Both the position numbers and the translations under genes were made by a program. This document shows positions 37,391 to 48,100 of a stretch of DNA of 64,000 nucleotides, one piece after another (the first letter of the stretch is position 1; every line of letters begins with the position of its first letter). The notes below the pieces were generated by a model. It saw only the letters and a list, made by a program, of their open reading frames with translations. It was not told the origin of the DNA and ran no database searches. Origin of the DNA: Heliopora coerulea (lineage: Eukaryota; Cnidaria; Anthozoa; Scleralcyonacea; Helioporidae); contig JASJOG010000517.1 of the NCBI GenBank assembly GCA_030142905.1, positions 1-64,000 of the forward strand, given 5' to 3'.

Positions 37391-38935
37391 CTACTGGATT
37401 TATGCCAGGGAAGAGGATGACAGATGGGATCTTTGTGGTATGACAGGTGCAGGAGAAGTTTCTGGCAAAAAAGAGACCATTGCATGATGCATTTGTGGAT
37501 CTGCAGAAGACATTTGATAGAATACCAAGAGAAGTGGTTAGGTGGGCATTGAGGAAGCTGGAGGTTGAAGAATGTCTGGTCAAAGCAGTGATGATAATGT
37601 ACAAGAAAGCAAGAACAATAGTGAAAATGAAGCATGGAAACAGTGAGGAGTTTGAGGTGAAGGTTGGGGTACATCAGGGATCAGTTCTGAGTCTATTACT
37701 GTGGTTGTGATGGAGGTGCTGATGCAAGAGATTAGGGAGGGCTTGCTGTGGGAGCTGTTATATGCTGACAATTTAGTTGTGATGGCTGAGAGTATTGAAG
37801 AACTTATGGGGAAAGTGCTGCGGTGGAAAGAGTGCATGGAGGCAAAAGCGTTGAAGATGAACATTGGTAAGACAAAGGTGATGGTGTCAGGGAAGAATTG
37901 TGGTGATGTTGAAAGACTGGGGAAGTGGCCATGTACTGTATGTGGAAAGGGTGCTGGAAGCAATTCTATCAGATGTACAGATATGTGCTGCGGTGGAAAG
38001 AGTGCATGGAGGCAAAAGCGTTGAAGATGAACATTGGTAAGACAAAGGTGATGGTGTCAGGGAAGAATTGTGGTGATGTTGAAAGACTGGGGAAGTGGCC
38101 ATGTACTGTATGTGGAAAGGGTGCTGGGAGCAATTCTATCAGATGTATGGGATGCAGTGCATGGGTACACAAGCAATGCTCAGGTGTGAAGGGCTCTCTG
38201 GCTAGAGTTGAGGATACGTTTGTGTGCAAGATGTGTGAAAGAACAAGTGATGAAGAGGATAGGAATGTGGAGGCGAGGTTGGATCTGGGAAATGTGGTTC
38301 ACTTAGAGAATGTTGGAAAGTTTTGTTACCTGGGTGATATGCTGAATGGGGGTGGAGGAGCAAATTCTACATCTGTGTCAAGGGTGCGTTGTGCATGGAG
38401 GAAGTTTAAGGAGTTAACAGGGATCTTGATAAGGAAGGAAGTGTCATTTAAACTGAAGGGGAAGCTGTATGTGACGTGTGTGAGGAGTGCTATGGTTTAT
38501 GGAAGTGAAAGTGGGCCATGACGGCAGAGCGGAGTGGGAGATTGGAATGTATGGAGATGAGGATGGTGAGATGGATGTGTGGTGTATCGCTGAGGGATAG
38601 ATTTCCGGGTGCAGAGCTGAGGGAAAGAATGGGGATTGGGTCAGTGTCTGATACCATGAAACTTAATAGGTTAAGATGGTTCAGACATGTGCTGCAGAAG
38701 GATGATGATGATTGGGTGAAAAAGATTATGTCGTTTGAGGTGGAGGGTAAGAGAGGATGGAAGGCCAAGGATGACATGGAGCTAGGTGGTGGAAAGGGAC
38801 ATGAGAGAGTGATGGTTGAAAAGGGAAGATGCAAAGGATAAGGAGAGGTGGAGGAGGCTGCTATGTAGAGCTGCCAACCAACCCCTGTGTAAGCAGGGAA
38901 AACGGCCATAAAACGACTGATGTTTGTTGTTGTGT
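37391..38935 (+). mobile_element. Non-LTR retrotransposon (LINE) fragment, copy 1
   Basis: A 5'-truncated reverse transcriptase gene now broken. Recognisable parts in order: GFMPG-type RT entry, TFDRIPREVVRWALRKLEVE, GVHQGSVLS, YADN (normally YADD, so the metal-binding pair is lost), MNIGKTKVMVSGKN, a PHD/zinc-ribbon-like knuckle (CTVCGKGAGSNSIRCMGCSA, WVHKQC, CKMC), a C-terminal GKFCYLGDMLNGGGG and RLRWFRHVLQKDDDDW. An in-frame TGA at 37441 and frameshifts near 37700 and 38520 disable it. It also has a 170-bp internal tandem duplication (starts 37815 and 37985) that copy 2 lacks. The 3' end runs into TG/TA microsatellite. Confidence 0.88.
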
Positions 38936-38950
38936 GTATATATATATATA

Positions 38951-39009
<59 letters not shown>

Positions 39010-39070
39010 GTACATATATATATATATATATATATATAAATATATATATAAATATATGTATAAGTAAACT
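38935..39070. repeat. TA microsatellite at LINE 3' end
   Basis: GTGTGTATATATA tract; the shorter counterpart is at 63245-63310. Confidence 0.9.
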
Positions 39071-39228
39071 TCATCTTACTAAGTGTAGATGTTTGTAAGC
39101 TTGGATATATATATGATGAAAAGTTTGTTCAGCTATCAAGGTATGTTATAGGTATGTTCAGCTTTCAAGTATGAAAGAGGCATATCAATATTATGAACCA
39201 GGTCTCTAATTAACATCATGCTTACCAT

Positions 39229-39350
39229 GTGAGACCCTATAGTCTAGTGGTAAAACAACCGTACCGGCAATCGGGAGATACGGGTTCGATTCCCGTTGGG
39301 GAGCTCAGAAATTTTCTGAGATAAAAGCTTGAGAACAAACTTTTCATCAT
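39229..39350 (+). repeat. tRNA-derived repeat
   Basis: GACCCTATAGTCTAGTGGTA (A-box side) and ACGGGTTCGATTCCCGTTGG (B-box stem and loop) form a tRNA-like unit, followed by CTCAGAAATTTTCTGAG and AAAAGCTTGAGAAC. Other copies at 40012, 63484 and 63800. The unit sits in the middle of longer repeats, so it is read as a SINE rather than a tRNA gene. Confidence 0.7.
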
Positions 39351-39369
39351 ATATATATGTATGTATATT

Positions 39370-39443
<74 letters not shown>

Positions 39444-39450
39444 TATAAAC
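39345..39450. repeat. TA microsatellite
   Basis: Nearly pure TA with a few TGTA interruptions. Confidence 0.95.
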
Positions 39451-39474
39451 ATCATAAAAACTTTATTAAAAAAG

Positions 39475-39835
39475 AAGAAAAATCCACAACTTACGTTTCG
39501 GGGACCGGCCCCTTCTTCAGCAGCTCACAGTTAAAGAATAGAGTCCTTATATACCTTATCGTTCTTCCTTAAATTTACATAAATTTCAAACTTCCATTAC
39601 ATTCAATCCCAGAGGAGTATAACATTTTAATTTTTCAATCCAAAAACCTTCCCTTGCTGTTGGATCCCTAACGTCGGTAACATCAATTATTTTAACCGAT
39701 ATCTTAGAATCTTCAGTCACCTGAAGATTCTTTCCCAAGATGAAACAGGCTGTAGTGACTTTTTGAGGTAAGCGATATAATTCCATTTGCTCTTTCTTTG
39801 CGTTATTGAGCCCTCTTTGCATTTCGTAAACCTAA
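39475..39835 (-). mobile_element. Penelope-like element 3' fragment
   Basis: The minus-strand frame 39822-39586 ends with GFWIEKLKCYTPLGLNVME, the usual C-terminus after the GIY-YIG endonuclease of Penelope-like elements. It is followed by an untranslated tail containing CTGAAGA, a GGGG/CCCC hairpin and GAAACG. It has no duplicate in the 63.6 kb region, so it was inserted into copy 1 or deleted from copy 2. Confidence 0.75.
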
Positions 39836-40011
39836 ACGTTCACGTATATATATATATATATATATAACTGCACTGCATATATATATATATATATATATAT
39901 ATGATGAAAAGTTTGTTCTCAAGCTTTCATCTTATATATGTAAGTAAATTTCATCTTACTAAGTGTAGATGTTTGTAAGCTTGGATATATGTATGATGAA
40001 GAGACTCTATA

Positions 40012-40135
40012 GAGACCCTATAGTGTAGTGGCAAAACAACCGTACCGGCAATCGGGAGACACGGGTTCGATTCCCGTTGGGGAGCTCAGAAGTTTTCTGA
40101 GATAAAAGCTTGAGAACATACTTTTCATCATATAT
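40012..40135 (+). repeat. tRNA-derived repeat
   Basis: Same unit as 39229 with GTGTAGTGGCAAAACAACCG and ACGGGTTCGATTCCCGTTGG; duplicate at 63800-63925. Confidence 0.7.
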
Positions 40136-40149
40136 ATATATATACATAT

Positions 40150-40260
40150 AGATATATATGAAAAAACTTCTTCAGACATGAAGAAGCCGTGAAAGGCGAA
40201 ACGTTTGGAGGACCTTGAATAAAGGTTTTTATGTCTGAAGAAGTTTTTTTTTTCTCTTTT
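40150..40260. repeat. Hairpin with Penelope-tail-like box
   Basis: AAAAAACTTCTTCAGACATGAA and its complement TTATGTCTGAAGAAGTTTTTT flank TGAAGAAGCC...GGCGAAACG. The element resembles a degenerate hammerhead-bearing tail. Copy 2 starts at 63952 and is cut by the window end. Confidence 0.5.
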
Positions 40261-40368
40261 ATTCATATAGATATATATATATATAAGTATATGTATATAT
40301 ATATGTATATATATATATATATATATGTAAAACTTCAAATAACCAGCAAAACCAAGAACTTAGAACAA

Positions 40369-41980
40369 TATAAATCATCAGTATAAGTTCAAACTTTATT
40401 TCACTATCAACGTTTCGGGGCCTGCCCCTTTATCAAGAATAACACGATAACAGATAAAACTAACTTATATACAAAAAGTTTTCTAATTAAAAATACAAAA
40501 TGTAAATTAAAAGCCCCGAAGGTTTAATCCATATGGTAAAAATGTGTTTAATTTATACACCCAAAAGCTCTCTCTCTCCGTGGGATCCCTTGCATTCGTC
40601 CTATCAATAATTTTCGCAACTAAATCATTTAAACCTTCATGCCCATCTCAAAAAAAATGTGAATACAAGTGCTCCCCCGGGATATTTCGTTGTCCTCTAC
40701 CATATCTATTAAGGCTACTCTTGTGGTTATTAAAGCGTGTCCTAAATGTATTGATTGTGCTGCCAACACATTGTTTACCACACCTTTTGCACGTAATTAG
40801 ATAAACAACCCCATTGGAATCACAATCAAATTCATAATTAATCACATATTTTCTTTTTCCCAAACTATCCGCAAAATTCTCCCCTTCCACAAAATTACAA
40901 ATTTGACATCTCTTACCGCACTTAACCATACCCCCTTTATTAGATCGCCTATTTCCAACCTTACTTCTTACTAACTCATCCTTTAAATTCTTTGGTCTTC
41001 GAAAACTTACCCGAGGTGGTTCAGTAAAGATTTGCTTCATGTCATCCGAAGCATGCAAAATATTAACAAATTCCCTCATTTTATACCCAATACGAGAGAA
41101 CGCTGGATGAAAATCTATCGACAGCGTTACTCTTTCTTCCGAATTACCACGCTCCGAATCCCGTACAAGTAAGCTACTTCTATCAACCTCCCTCGCTCTT
41201 TGTAATTGATTATCAACCTCCCCAGATTTAAAACTTCTCTTAGTTAAGTAACTCTTAAGTTCGATAACCCTATTCTCAAAAACTTCCTCTGAATCACAAA
41301 TCCTTCTAAGTCTCAATGCCTGGCCGTAAGGTGTACCCTTTTTTACATGTCTGGGGTGACATGAAGCATAATCCAGATATTGATGTGTATCTGTTTTCTT
41401 ACAATACACAACCGTGCACAATCTGCCTTCGAATAGTTTGATTTTTACATCCAAATAGGACAACTCTATTTTAGACCATTCCCATATGTACTTCATGGTT
41501 GAATGGTAAGAATTTACATAATCAAAAAAATCTTGAAGCTTGTCCTCACCATGCAACCAAATAAACCACACATCATCCAAAAATCTCCACCAGACCCATG
41601 GTTTCAAAGTCACCTCGCTCAACATTCTTTCCTCTAATCTGGCCATAAATATATTCGCATATGCTGGTGCAAATTTAGGACCTATAGCAGTGCCCATTCT
41701 CTGCCTATAAGAATCTCCATTAAATTCAAAATAATTGTTTTCTAAAATTATCCTAGCCAAATCAATCAAATCATTTTTATCAACTTGGGTGTATAAATTA
41801 AACACATTTTTACCGTATGGATTAAACCTTCGGGACTTTTAATTTACATTTTGTATTTTTAATTAGAAAACTTTTTGTATATAAGTTAGTTTTATCTGTT
41901 ATCGTGTTATTCTTGACAAAGGGGCAGGCCCCGAAACGTTGATAGTAAAATAAAGTTTGAACTTAGACTGATGATTTATA
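40369..41980 (-). mobile_element. Penelope-like element with inverted terminal tails
   Basis: The minus-strand coding remnant runs from about 41777 to 40507. It has the reverse-transcriptase palm (GTAIGPKFAPAYANIFMARL, then RFLDDVW with the catalytic DD), a linker, a CGKRCQIC-type zinc knuckle and a GIY-YIG endonuclease (GVVYLITCKRCGKQCVGST). It ends FWVYKLNTFLPYGLN. One in-frame TGA at 40650-40648 interrupts the endonuclease, and the N-terminal half of the polymerase is missing. Arms of about 190 bp at each end (40369-40555 and 41784-41980) are inverted copies of the 3' coding end plus tail. The 5'-truncated body is thus joined to an inverted second tail, an arrangement typical of this class. 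Function in life: target-primed retrotransposition. Confidence 0.9.
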
Positions 41981-41989
41981 TATATACAT

Positions 41990-42128
41990 TAGTAAATACG
42001 AAAGACAAAAATTTGCTGTCGCTACTCTGAGTTTCACGCGCTCAGGCGATCATCAGGCAACTCTGATCGCCTTAGCGCGTGAAACTCAGAGTAGCGACAG
42101 CAAATTTTTGCCTTTCGTGTTTACTTAT
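41990..42128. repeat. Near-perfect palindrome, Penelope-tail type
   Basis: Arms contain TTGCTGTCGCTACTCTGAGT and TTCACGCGCTCAGGCGATCA with their complements, separated by a short turn. Same sequence family as the perfect palindrome at 42686. Confidence 0.85.
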
Positions 42129-42194
42129 TCGCTCTACCAGCAACGGTATTGAGTGCTCTATATTTTCATTCCAACACTGTAACATTCGTGGTAC

Positions 42195-42202
42195 TCATCA
42201 TT

Positions 42203-42247
<45 letters not shown>

Positions 42248-42259
42248 TGTATATTTGTG

Positions 42260-42293
<34 letters not shown>

Positions 42294-42400
42294 TGTATGA
42301 CATTTATGTATATATACTGTGTGACATTTGTGTTGCATACTCTTCTTGGTATATATATATATATATATATATATACATACATTTATATATATATATATAA
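42195..42400. repeat. TA microsatellites
   Basis: Two or more TA tracts separated by TACTGTATGACATTTATG-like spacers. Confidence 0.93.
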
Positions 42401-42455
42401 TATGCATATATTATATATAATATATAATATAGACTTCTCCATCCTGCTCGTCAGC

Positions 42456-42501
42456 ACTACACTGATGAGGGCCAGTAGGCCGAAACGGTTCCGTCTGTAG
42501 T
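42456..42501 (+). ncRNA. Hammerhead ribozyme, type I, Penelope-associated
   Basis: All conserved core bases are present. Stem I is ACTACA (42456-42461) with TGTAGT (42496-42501). CTGATGA lies at 42462-42468. Stem II is GGGCC/GGCC with loop AGTA (42469-42481), one G bulged. GAA is at 42482-42484. Stem III is ACG/CGT closing a 4-nt loop (42485-42494, or ACGG/CCGT). C42495 is the predicted cleavage-site base. Short stem III is characteristic of hammerheads in Penelope-like elements, whose tails fill this neighbourhood. Predicted activity: RNA self-cleavage after C42495. Confidence 0.75.
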
Positions 42502-42685
42502 TAGATATCGCTCTATGGCCCTTTGGTTCATATTGAGCACTCTACAGGATGAGTCATGTCGCTAGCTAATTTGCGCACGCTCACTAGTCTCTAGTTAGAG
42601 CACTCTGGCATGGCTTAGACGTACCACATGTGTGGGACATTATATATATATATCTATACATATATATATTTATATATATATATAT

Positions 42686-42823
42686 AAGAAGTAAAATAGA
42701 CAAAATTTTTGCTGTCGCTACTCTGAGTTTCACGCGCTCAGGCGATCATCAGTTGCCTGATGATCGCCTGAGCGCGTGAAACTCAGAGTAGCGACAGCAA
42801 AAATTTTGTCTATTTTACTTCTT
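42686..42823. repeat. Perfect 138-bp palindrome (66-bp arms)
   Basis: Arms 42686-42751 and 42758-42823 are exactly complementary around a 6-nt centre GTTGCC. The right arm carries CTGATGA (from 42757) and GAAACTC, a hammerhead-like box pair. The flank TATTCGCTCTACTGCTATGG also follows the palindrome at 41990, so both are ends of one element family. Confidence 0.92.
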
Positions 42824-42899
42824 TATTCGCTCTACTGCTATGGTATTGAGCGCTCTTCATTTTCAAACCAACACTGCAACCTTTCTGGTCCTCACCTTT

Positions 42900-43155
<256 letters not shown>

Positions 43156-43320
43156 CAGTGGCGTAACGGACTATGGCCAGGGTTAGAGCAACTCCTAAGG
43201 GCCCCCCGATGATTCTGTAAGAACAACTGAGACTAAAGTCTTGAAATGTCTATACTAAGGAGGTGACGGGGGCCCCCGAACAAAAATTTCCTAAGGGCCC
43301 CCACTAGTTCCGTTACGCCA

Positions 43321-43323
<3 letters not shown>
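43156..43323. mobile_element. hAT-type MITE (CAGTGGCGTAAC ends)
   Basis: 168 bp with inverted ends CAGTGGCGTAACGGA and an 8-bp duplication TGTATATA on both sides (43148-43155 and 43324-43331). Interior has two AAGGGCCCCC blocks. The CAGTGGCGTAAC terminus is a recurrent hAT MITE end in animals. Confidence 0.88.
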
Positions 43324-43373
<50 letters not shown>

Positions 43374-43385
43374 CAGACGGAACAG

Positions 43386-44510
43386 AAAGAGACGAGACAG
43401 AAAGTGAAATGGTAATATCTCGATTTTTCCGACATTCCGGTCAGTACACGCACTTCTTCAGTTCTGAAACTTTTTCACGCAAAACGTCTTGGAAAAAATC
43501 ACTTTTCTACGGCGCTTTTAGAATATGCAGCACTAAGAAACGTTTTGAAAACCAGGTCAATACCTTGAAATCTTTCATGTCATGGAATGGTTGTCCCAAC
43601 AGTATCAAAAATTATTTAATTAACAAACTCGAATACAACGACAAATCTGTTTTAACTCAAAATCCACCTAATGATGAGAATTTGCCTAAGGTTGGAATTG
43701 GCGTTCCTTACCTCGGTAAACGAGGCGAAAATCTCGTCAACTCCTGTCTAAAGAAAATCCAACGCTGCCTTACTCATCCGGTCAAATTCATTGTTATTTA
43801 CGACACTAGAAAAATCTCATATTTCACTTCCAACAAAGACAAAATTCCTGATTTCTCCCGCAGTAATCTTGTTTATCAGATCACTTGTCCTGGCTGCAAT
43901 AAATCTTATATAGGTAAAACTGATCGCTGTCTTCATAAACGCCTTTTCGAGTATGCCACTCAGCACAACACCAGTGTGGTTGCCCAGCACTTACTAGAAT
44001 ATGAACACGCACTATTCATTGCAAACTTTTGCCATCAATACGATAGACCCAATAATCTTTCTTGCTCTTCTTCAGACTTAACCTCATGCATGAAAAATCT
44101 TATTTTTAATAATTATAAAATTCTCTATTCTAAAAAGTCTTGTTACACCAATCAACTTCTAATTATAGAAGCACTGCAAATTAAGTTTATCAAACCAGAA
44201 CTCAACTCGAGTCTTAAGGCTAGCAAGGAGTTGTCTCTTTCCACTTAGGTATACTTTTGTCAGCTTTCCTATTCATCCTTTAACACTGTTCTGTCGCATC
44301 CTGTGATCACCAGCTACCATTATTAGCTATTACTAATTAGCATTTGACATGTAAATATAGCTAGGTAGGCATTCTTCTTCATCGATGATGTTATCACGGT
44401 CTATGTAAATGTATAAAGACCGAGGTAGGTTTATGTAAAGTCACTTGGTCTGGAGATGATTTCGTAATAAAATCGAAATATTACCATTTAACTTTCTGTC
44501 TCGTCTCTCA
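43386..44510 (+). mobile_element. Second Penelope-like element, 5'-truncated
   Basis: The open frame ending at 44248 begins in the thumb region (SWKKSLFYGAFRICS), then a linker and a GIY-YIG endonuclease: LVYQITCPGCNKSYIGKTD with a CxxC knuckle, HKRLFEY, and a C-terminus with FIKPELNSS. This differs from the 40-kb element, so it is a separate family. The first ~45 bp (43386-43430, GACGAGACAGAAAGTGAAAT) are an inverted copy of the tail end at 44468-44510. The truncated body is therefore again fused to an inverted tail. No nonsense codon in the surviving part. The tail has a degraded hammerhead-like GATGATTT...AAATCGAAATATT. Confidence 0.85.
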
Positions 44511-45126
44511 TTTTACTGGAATCTTGAGTTTACAAGATGACATTATTTTTCGGAATATGTTTTATCTTTTCCGTTTTGAAGCTGTCTGCTGGTTGTGGAT
44601 TAAAGGACTTAACGCCGCTCGTGAAGTTTGAACGGCCACTCGGGGCGTACGGCTCCTCGCTAGCTTTAGTCGCGATGATAAATCCTTTATTATTCGTGAT
44701 CATTAATTAACCCTTACTAATAAACACGCACAGGTGATGCTCACCAGAGGACGCCTGAAGAATAGTGAATACCAATCAGAAGGCATCTAAGATTAAACTT
44801 TTTCAGCGCGAAACGATCATCCACTACACACACAATCGGGTAGTCAACGGCGTACAAGAACAAGAATTCGGTCGCTGTATCGCAGACCATCTTAACCAGG
44901 ATTTAGACGATCTATGCCGCGGACTAGACTGCATGTAACTTATCCCTTTCAACCATGCGTTTTTCAAAAGAAATTATAAATTATTCAACCTACTCGAAAT
45001 CCTTTTGTAAATCTATGAAATCTGTTCATACACCCCACTATGTATACATTAAATCGCGCATTTAACCGCGGTTGGAGTTTCACTGTGACTGTAGAGAGAG
45101 GAGTGAAATCATATCGTGTGATCCCG
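44511..45126. other. Spacer upstream of gene C
   Basis: A remnant end at about 44550-44590 (CGGAATATGTTTTATC, GAAGCTGTCTGCTGGT) matches the right flank of the 19367 and 29452 hairpins. No other feature recognised; the gene C promoter is presumably here. Confidence 0.45.
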
Positions 45127-48100
45127 ATGGTTCGTCAAAAATACCGAGTGTATGTTCCTGTTGTATTTACTGTGCTGGCTTTGGTGTTTTGGCTGATGTT
45201 TACGACAATCAGAGGTAAAGTATTTCTTGGATCGAGCAGTTTCCGAATTCATTGATTTTGCTCAGCGTGTAAATTACCCATTTCGAATATGGAATGATGT
45301 AAAGATGACAAATAACACGTTGTCTGGTAAAAGAAACGTTACAATACGGAGGTTTAGATTTTAGGCAAAAGCAAGTGCTAATTTCTAGTAATCATGCTAC
45401 TAAATTCCACATCATCTGTTCATTATTTCGTCTTGGCGGTTGTTTTGGAGGACTTCTTGAAATCAGGCACTTTTGTCGCCTGCTGATAATAAAAGGGACC
45501 TTAATAAGATCTACTACGTCAACTGAACGATAACATCCTAAAAAATTTCAGCAGTTAAAGAAACCACTGTTTATTGACAACCGTGATTGATACTTGTGGC
45601 TTGTTCTATGACTTGTAAAACACTTCAGCTCTTCTAAAATGACTGTAGTCTCGGGATGAACTGAATCTTAAGTAACAAATTATTTCACTCCTCGAGCCGA
45701 CGTCTTCCTTTAGACGTGAAAATGGTAACAAATTGTTTCACTCCGCGAGCTGACGTCTTTCTTCGTTAAAACGTGAAAATGGTCTGGGTGACGTTGTATG
45801 CACAGCGACGACGGTGCTGAGAATGCTCTGGAGAACAAAATCATTCATTCTCTTGTTTTGCATGAAGAATTCGTCTGTTAACCCTTTAAAGGTTGAATTC
45901 GTTTTCTTTTGTTCATTCTTACATTGTTTCCGCTTCGTTCTGCAAAAATTTCTTTTATCCTTCACGTCCTGTATACGCGACACTGATACTTAAAGGGTCA
46001 AAAAGACGTCGTTGTTGAAGTTGGCGTTGTAAGTCTTAAGGTTCATAATGTTGAACCAAAAAGTCTGGTGTATCTACACTGAAAAGAACACTGAATAACC
46101 TCCGAAACCTGTAAATTTTAACGCTCTCCTCTGATAATAGTTTCCGAGGGAATAGTTGATAATTTTGGGGAACCTACTGGCTGTTCTAACTGAAAGACTG
46201 ATTAGCAACCAGAAAGTGGACAAAAAACTGACAGACCGAGACGTAAAAGTGTTTCCTGGCATTAGTTCGAGTCCTGTGCATGATCATTTGTGTCAAAATA
46301 CCCAAAAGTGGCCAGAAATTGACTCGGTCCAAAAACGCTGCCTAGTCCTTCATTTCTTCCTACACTTTTTTGTCCAATCAACGACTCAAGTTAGCCTTTT
46401 CAGTCGTTTAGGACTTCAGCTGGGAAACACGATTGAATTCTATGCAAAGACTGGAATGATAACTCCATAAGCCCGGCCGTGTGATAAGATTAAGCGAAAA
46501 TTCTGGTCGCTGAAAGACGCCGTCCAGGTCTGAAGTGTGCAAAACACAGTACAGTGGCTAATCAGGAAATTATCAATTTCTAAAACCTCGATTTTAAAGG
46601 GAAAGGTAAAGTGCCTTACTGGATAACCCTATCAGCTACCTAAGCTGTTCTCCATAGAGGTCCAGTAAGGGCCACCCCTCATGGGTCCAGTGTTACTAGA
46701 AGAGGAAACCGAAGTACCCGGAGAAAACCTGCGACGCTTGGTAGAGTCAAACTGGACAACACTCCTGTCACGTGTGACAAAGATAACTTTAATCAGATAA
46801 ATGCACAGAGCCGGAATCGAATCCTAGTCACACTGGTGAGAGACACGTGTATTACCACTGTGCCACCAGCGTCCCCTTTAGAACACATAATAACGTAACT
46901 GATGTTTCGAGTAAAGGCCGTTCGTCAGAAAGTGAAACGTATTCTTAGAACATATAATGACTGGTTACCTATTTCGCTACCAAACGTAAGAATATCTGTA
47001 TAATGTGTTTGTAATATATGTGCAATATATACGTGAGAATATATGTTCTATGTTTGTATGTGGAATTTTGTCCGTTAATTATCTTACTTGTAGACTGCTC
47101 TTCAATCAGTAACTCTTCAATGAAAATTTTAGAAAGAGTAATTGAGGAAAAGAACGTCTTTATTCAGGAGCAAATGAGAGTTCTTCTTTTCTTTTCTCTA
47201 GGGACAAGACAAGAACAGCGAAACAATTTTTTAACTGAAACTCAGGAACGAGTTGGGGTAGGGAGGAAGAATGAAGGTGTTTTAAATATTCGTAATCAGC
47301 ATCATCTTGGTGATAATTTACCGTTTATTTATGGAGTAACTCCAACCTACAAACGCTTCACGCAAAAAGCGGACCTCACAAGGCTTTGTCAAACAGTTTT
47401 ACATGTACCAAACTTTCACTGGATAATTGTGGAAGATTCAGAATCAAAAACCGATTTGGTTGAGAAGTTTTTAGTGCGATGCAAAGTGAAGTACACTCAC
47501 TTGGCCGTGAAAACATCACCTGCGTTCGTACGAGGTAAGAATGAACCGCGGTGGAAGAAACCCCGAGGAGTAGAGCAAAGGAATGCTGCTTTAAATTGGC
47601 TCAGACATAACACTGATGTAAAGGAGGCTGGAGGGGTGTTATATTTTATGGATGATGACAACACTTATGATCTGGAAATATTTGAACAAGTGAGTGATAT
47701 AAATACAGGAGAATTTCTTGTAAACATTTGCAGCTTGAACTTCACAGCTGAGGAAGACACTATTAACCCTGTACGTCATTCCACAGCAATATCCATTCTA
47801 GGTCTCAGTTAAAGTTCAAGTTAGAGTCTTTGTTTACAGTATATCGGATAACCCTATCAGTCAGCTAAGCTGTTCTCCCTAGATGTTGAGTCAGGACCAC
47901 CCCTTATGGGTCCAGTGCTACTACAAGAGGAAACCGGAGTACCCGGAGAAAACCTGCGATGCTTGATAGAGTCAAACTGAAAAACACTCTTCTCACATGC
48001 GACCAAGGTAACTTTAATCAGATAACTGCATGGAGCCGGAATCCAACCCTAGTCACTGTGGTTTAGAGACACGTGCGCTACCACTGTGCAACCAGCACCC

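Larger units (their letters stand above)
24198..40203. repeat. Segmental duplication, copy 1
   Basis: Collinear with 48368-64000. Matched landmarks: GT43 exon 3 (24954 and 50079), hAT MITE (25343 and 50468), exon 4 (27125 and 51687), gene B exon 2 and its D remnant (31434 and 55164 ends), exon 3 (32664 and 56392), exon 4 (33897 and 58399), LINE nonsense codon (37441 and 61934), tRNA-like repeats (39235 and 63484). The coordinate given as the end is only where copy 2 runs out of window; the true copy-1 unit may reach about 48.37 kb. Confidence 0.93.

Noticed and set aside
37369..38229. His/Ser/Cys-rich minus-strand ORFs over the LINE
   Set aside because: Antisense shadows of the reverse-transcriptase frame; the same holds at 61870-62543.
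45738..45983. 81-codon minus-strand ORF
   Set aside because: Spans the junction between a MITE and an element nested within it.
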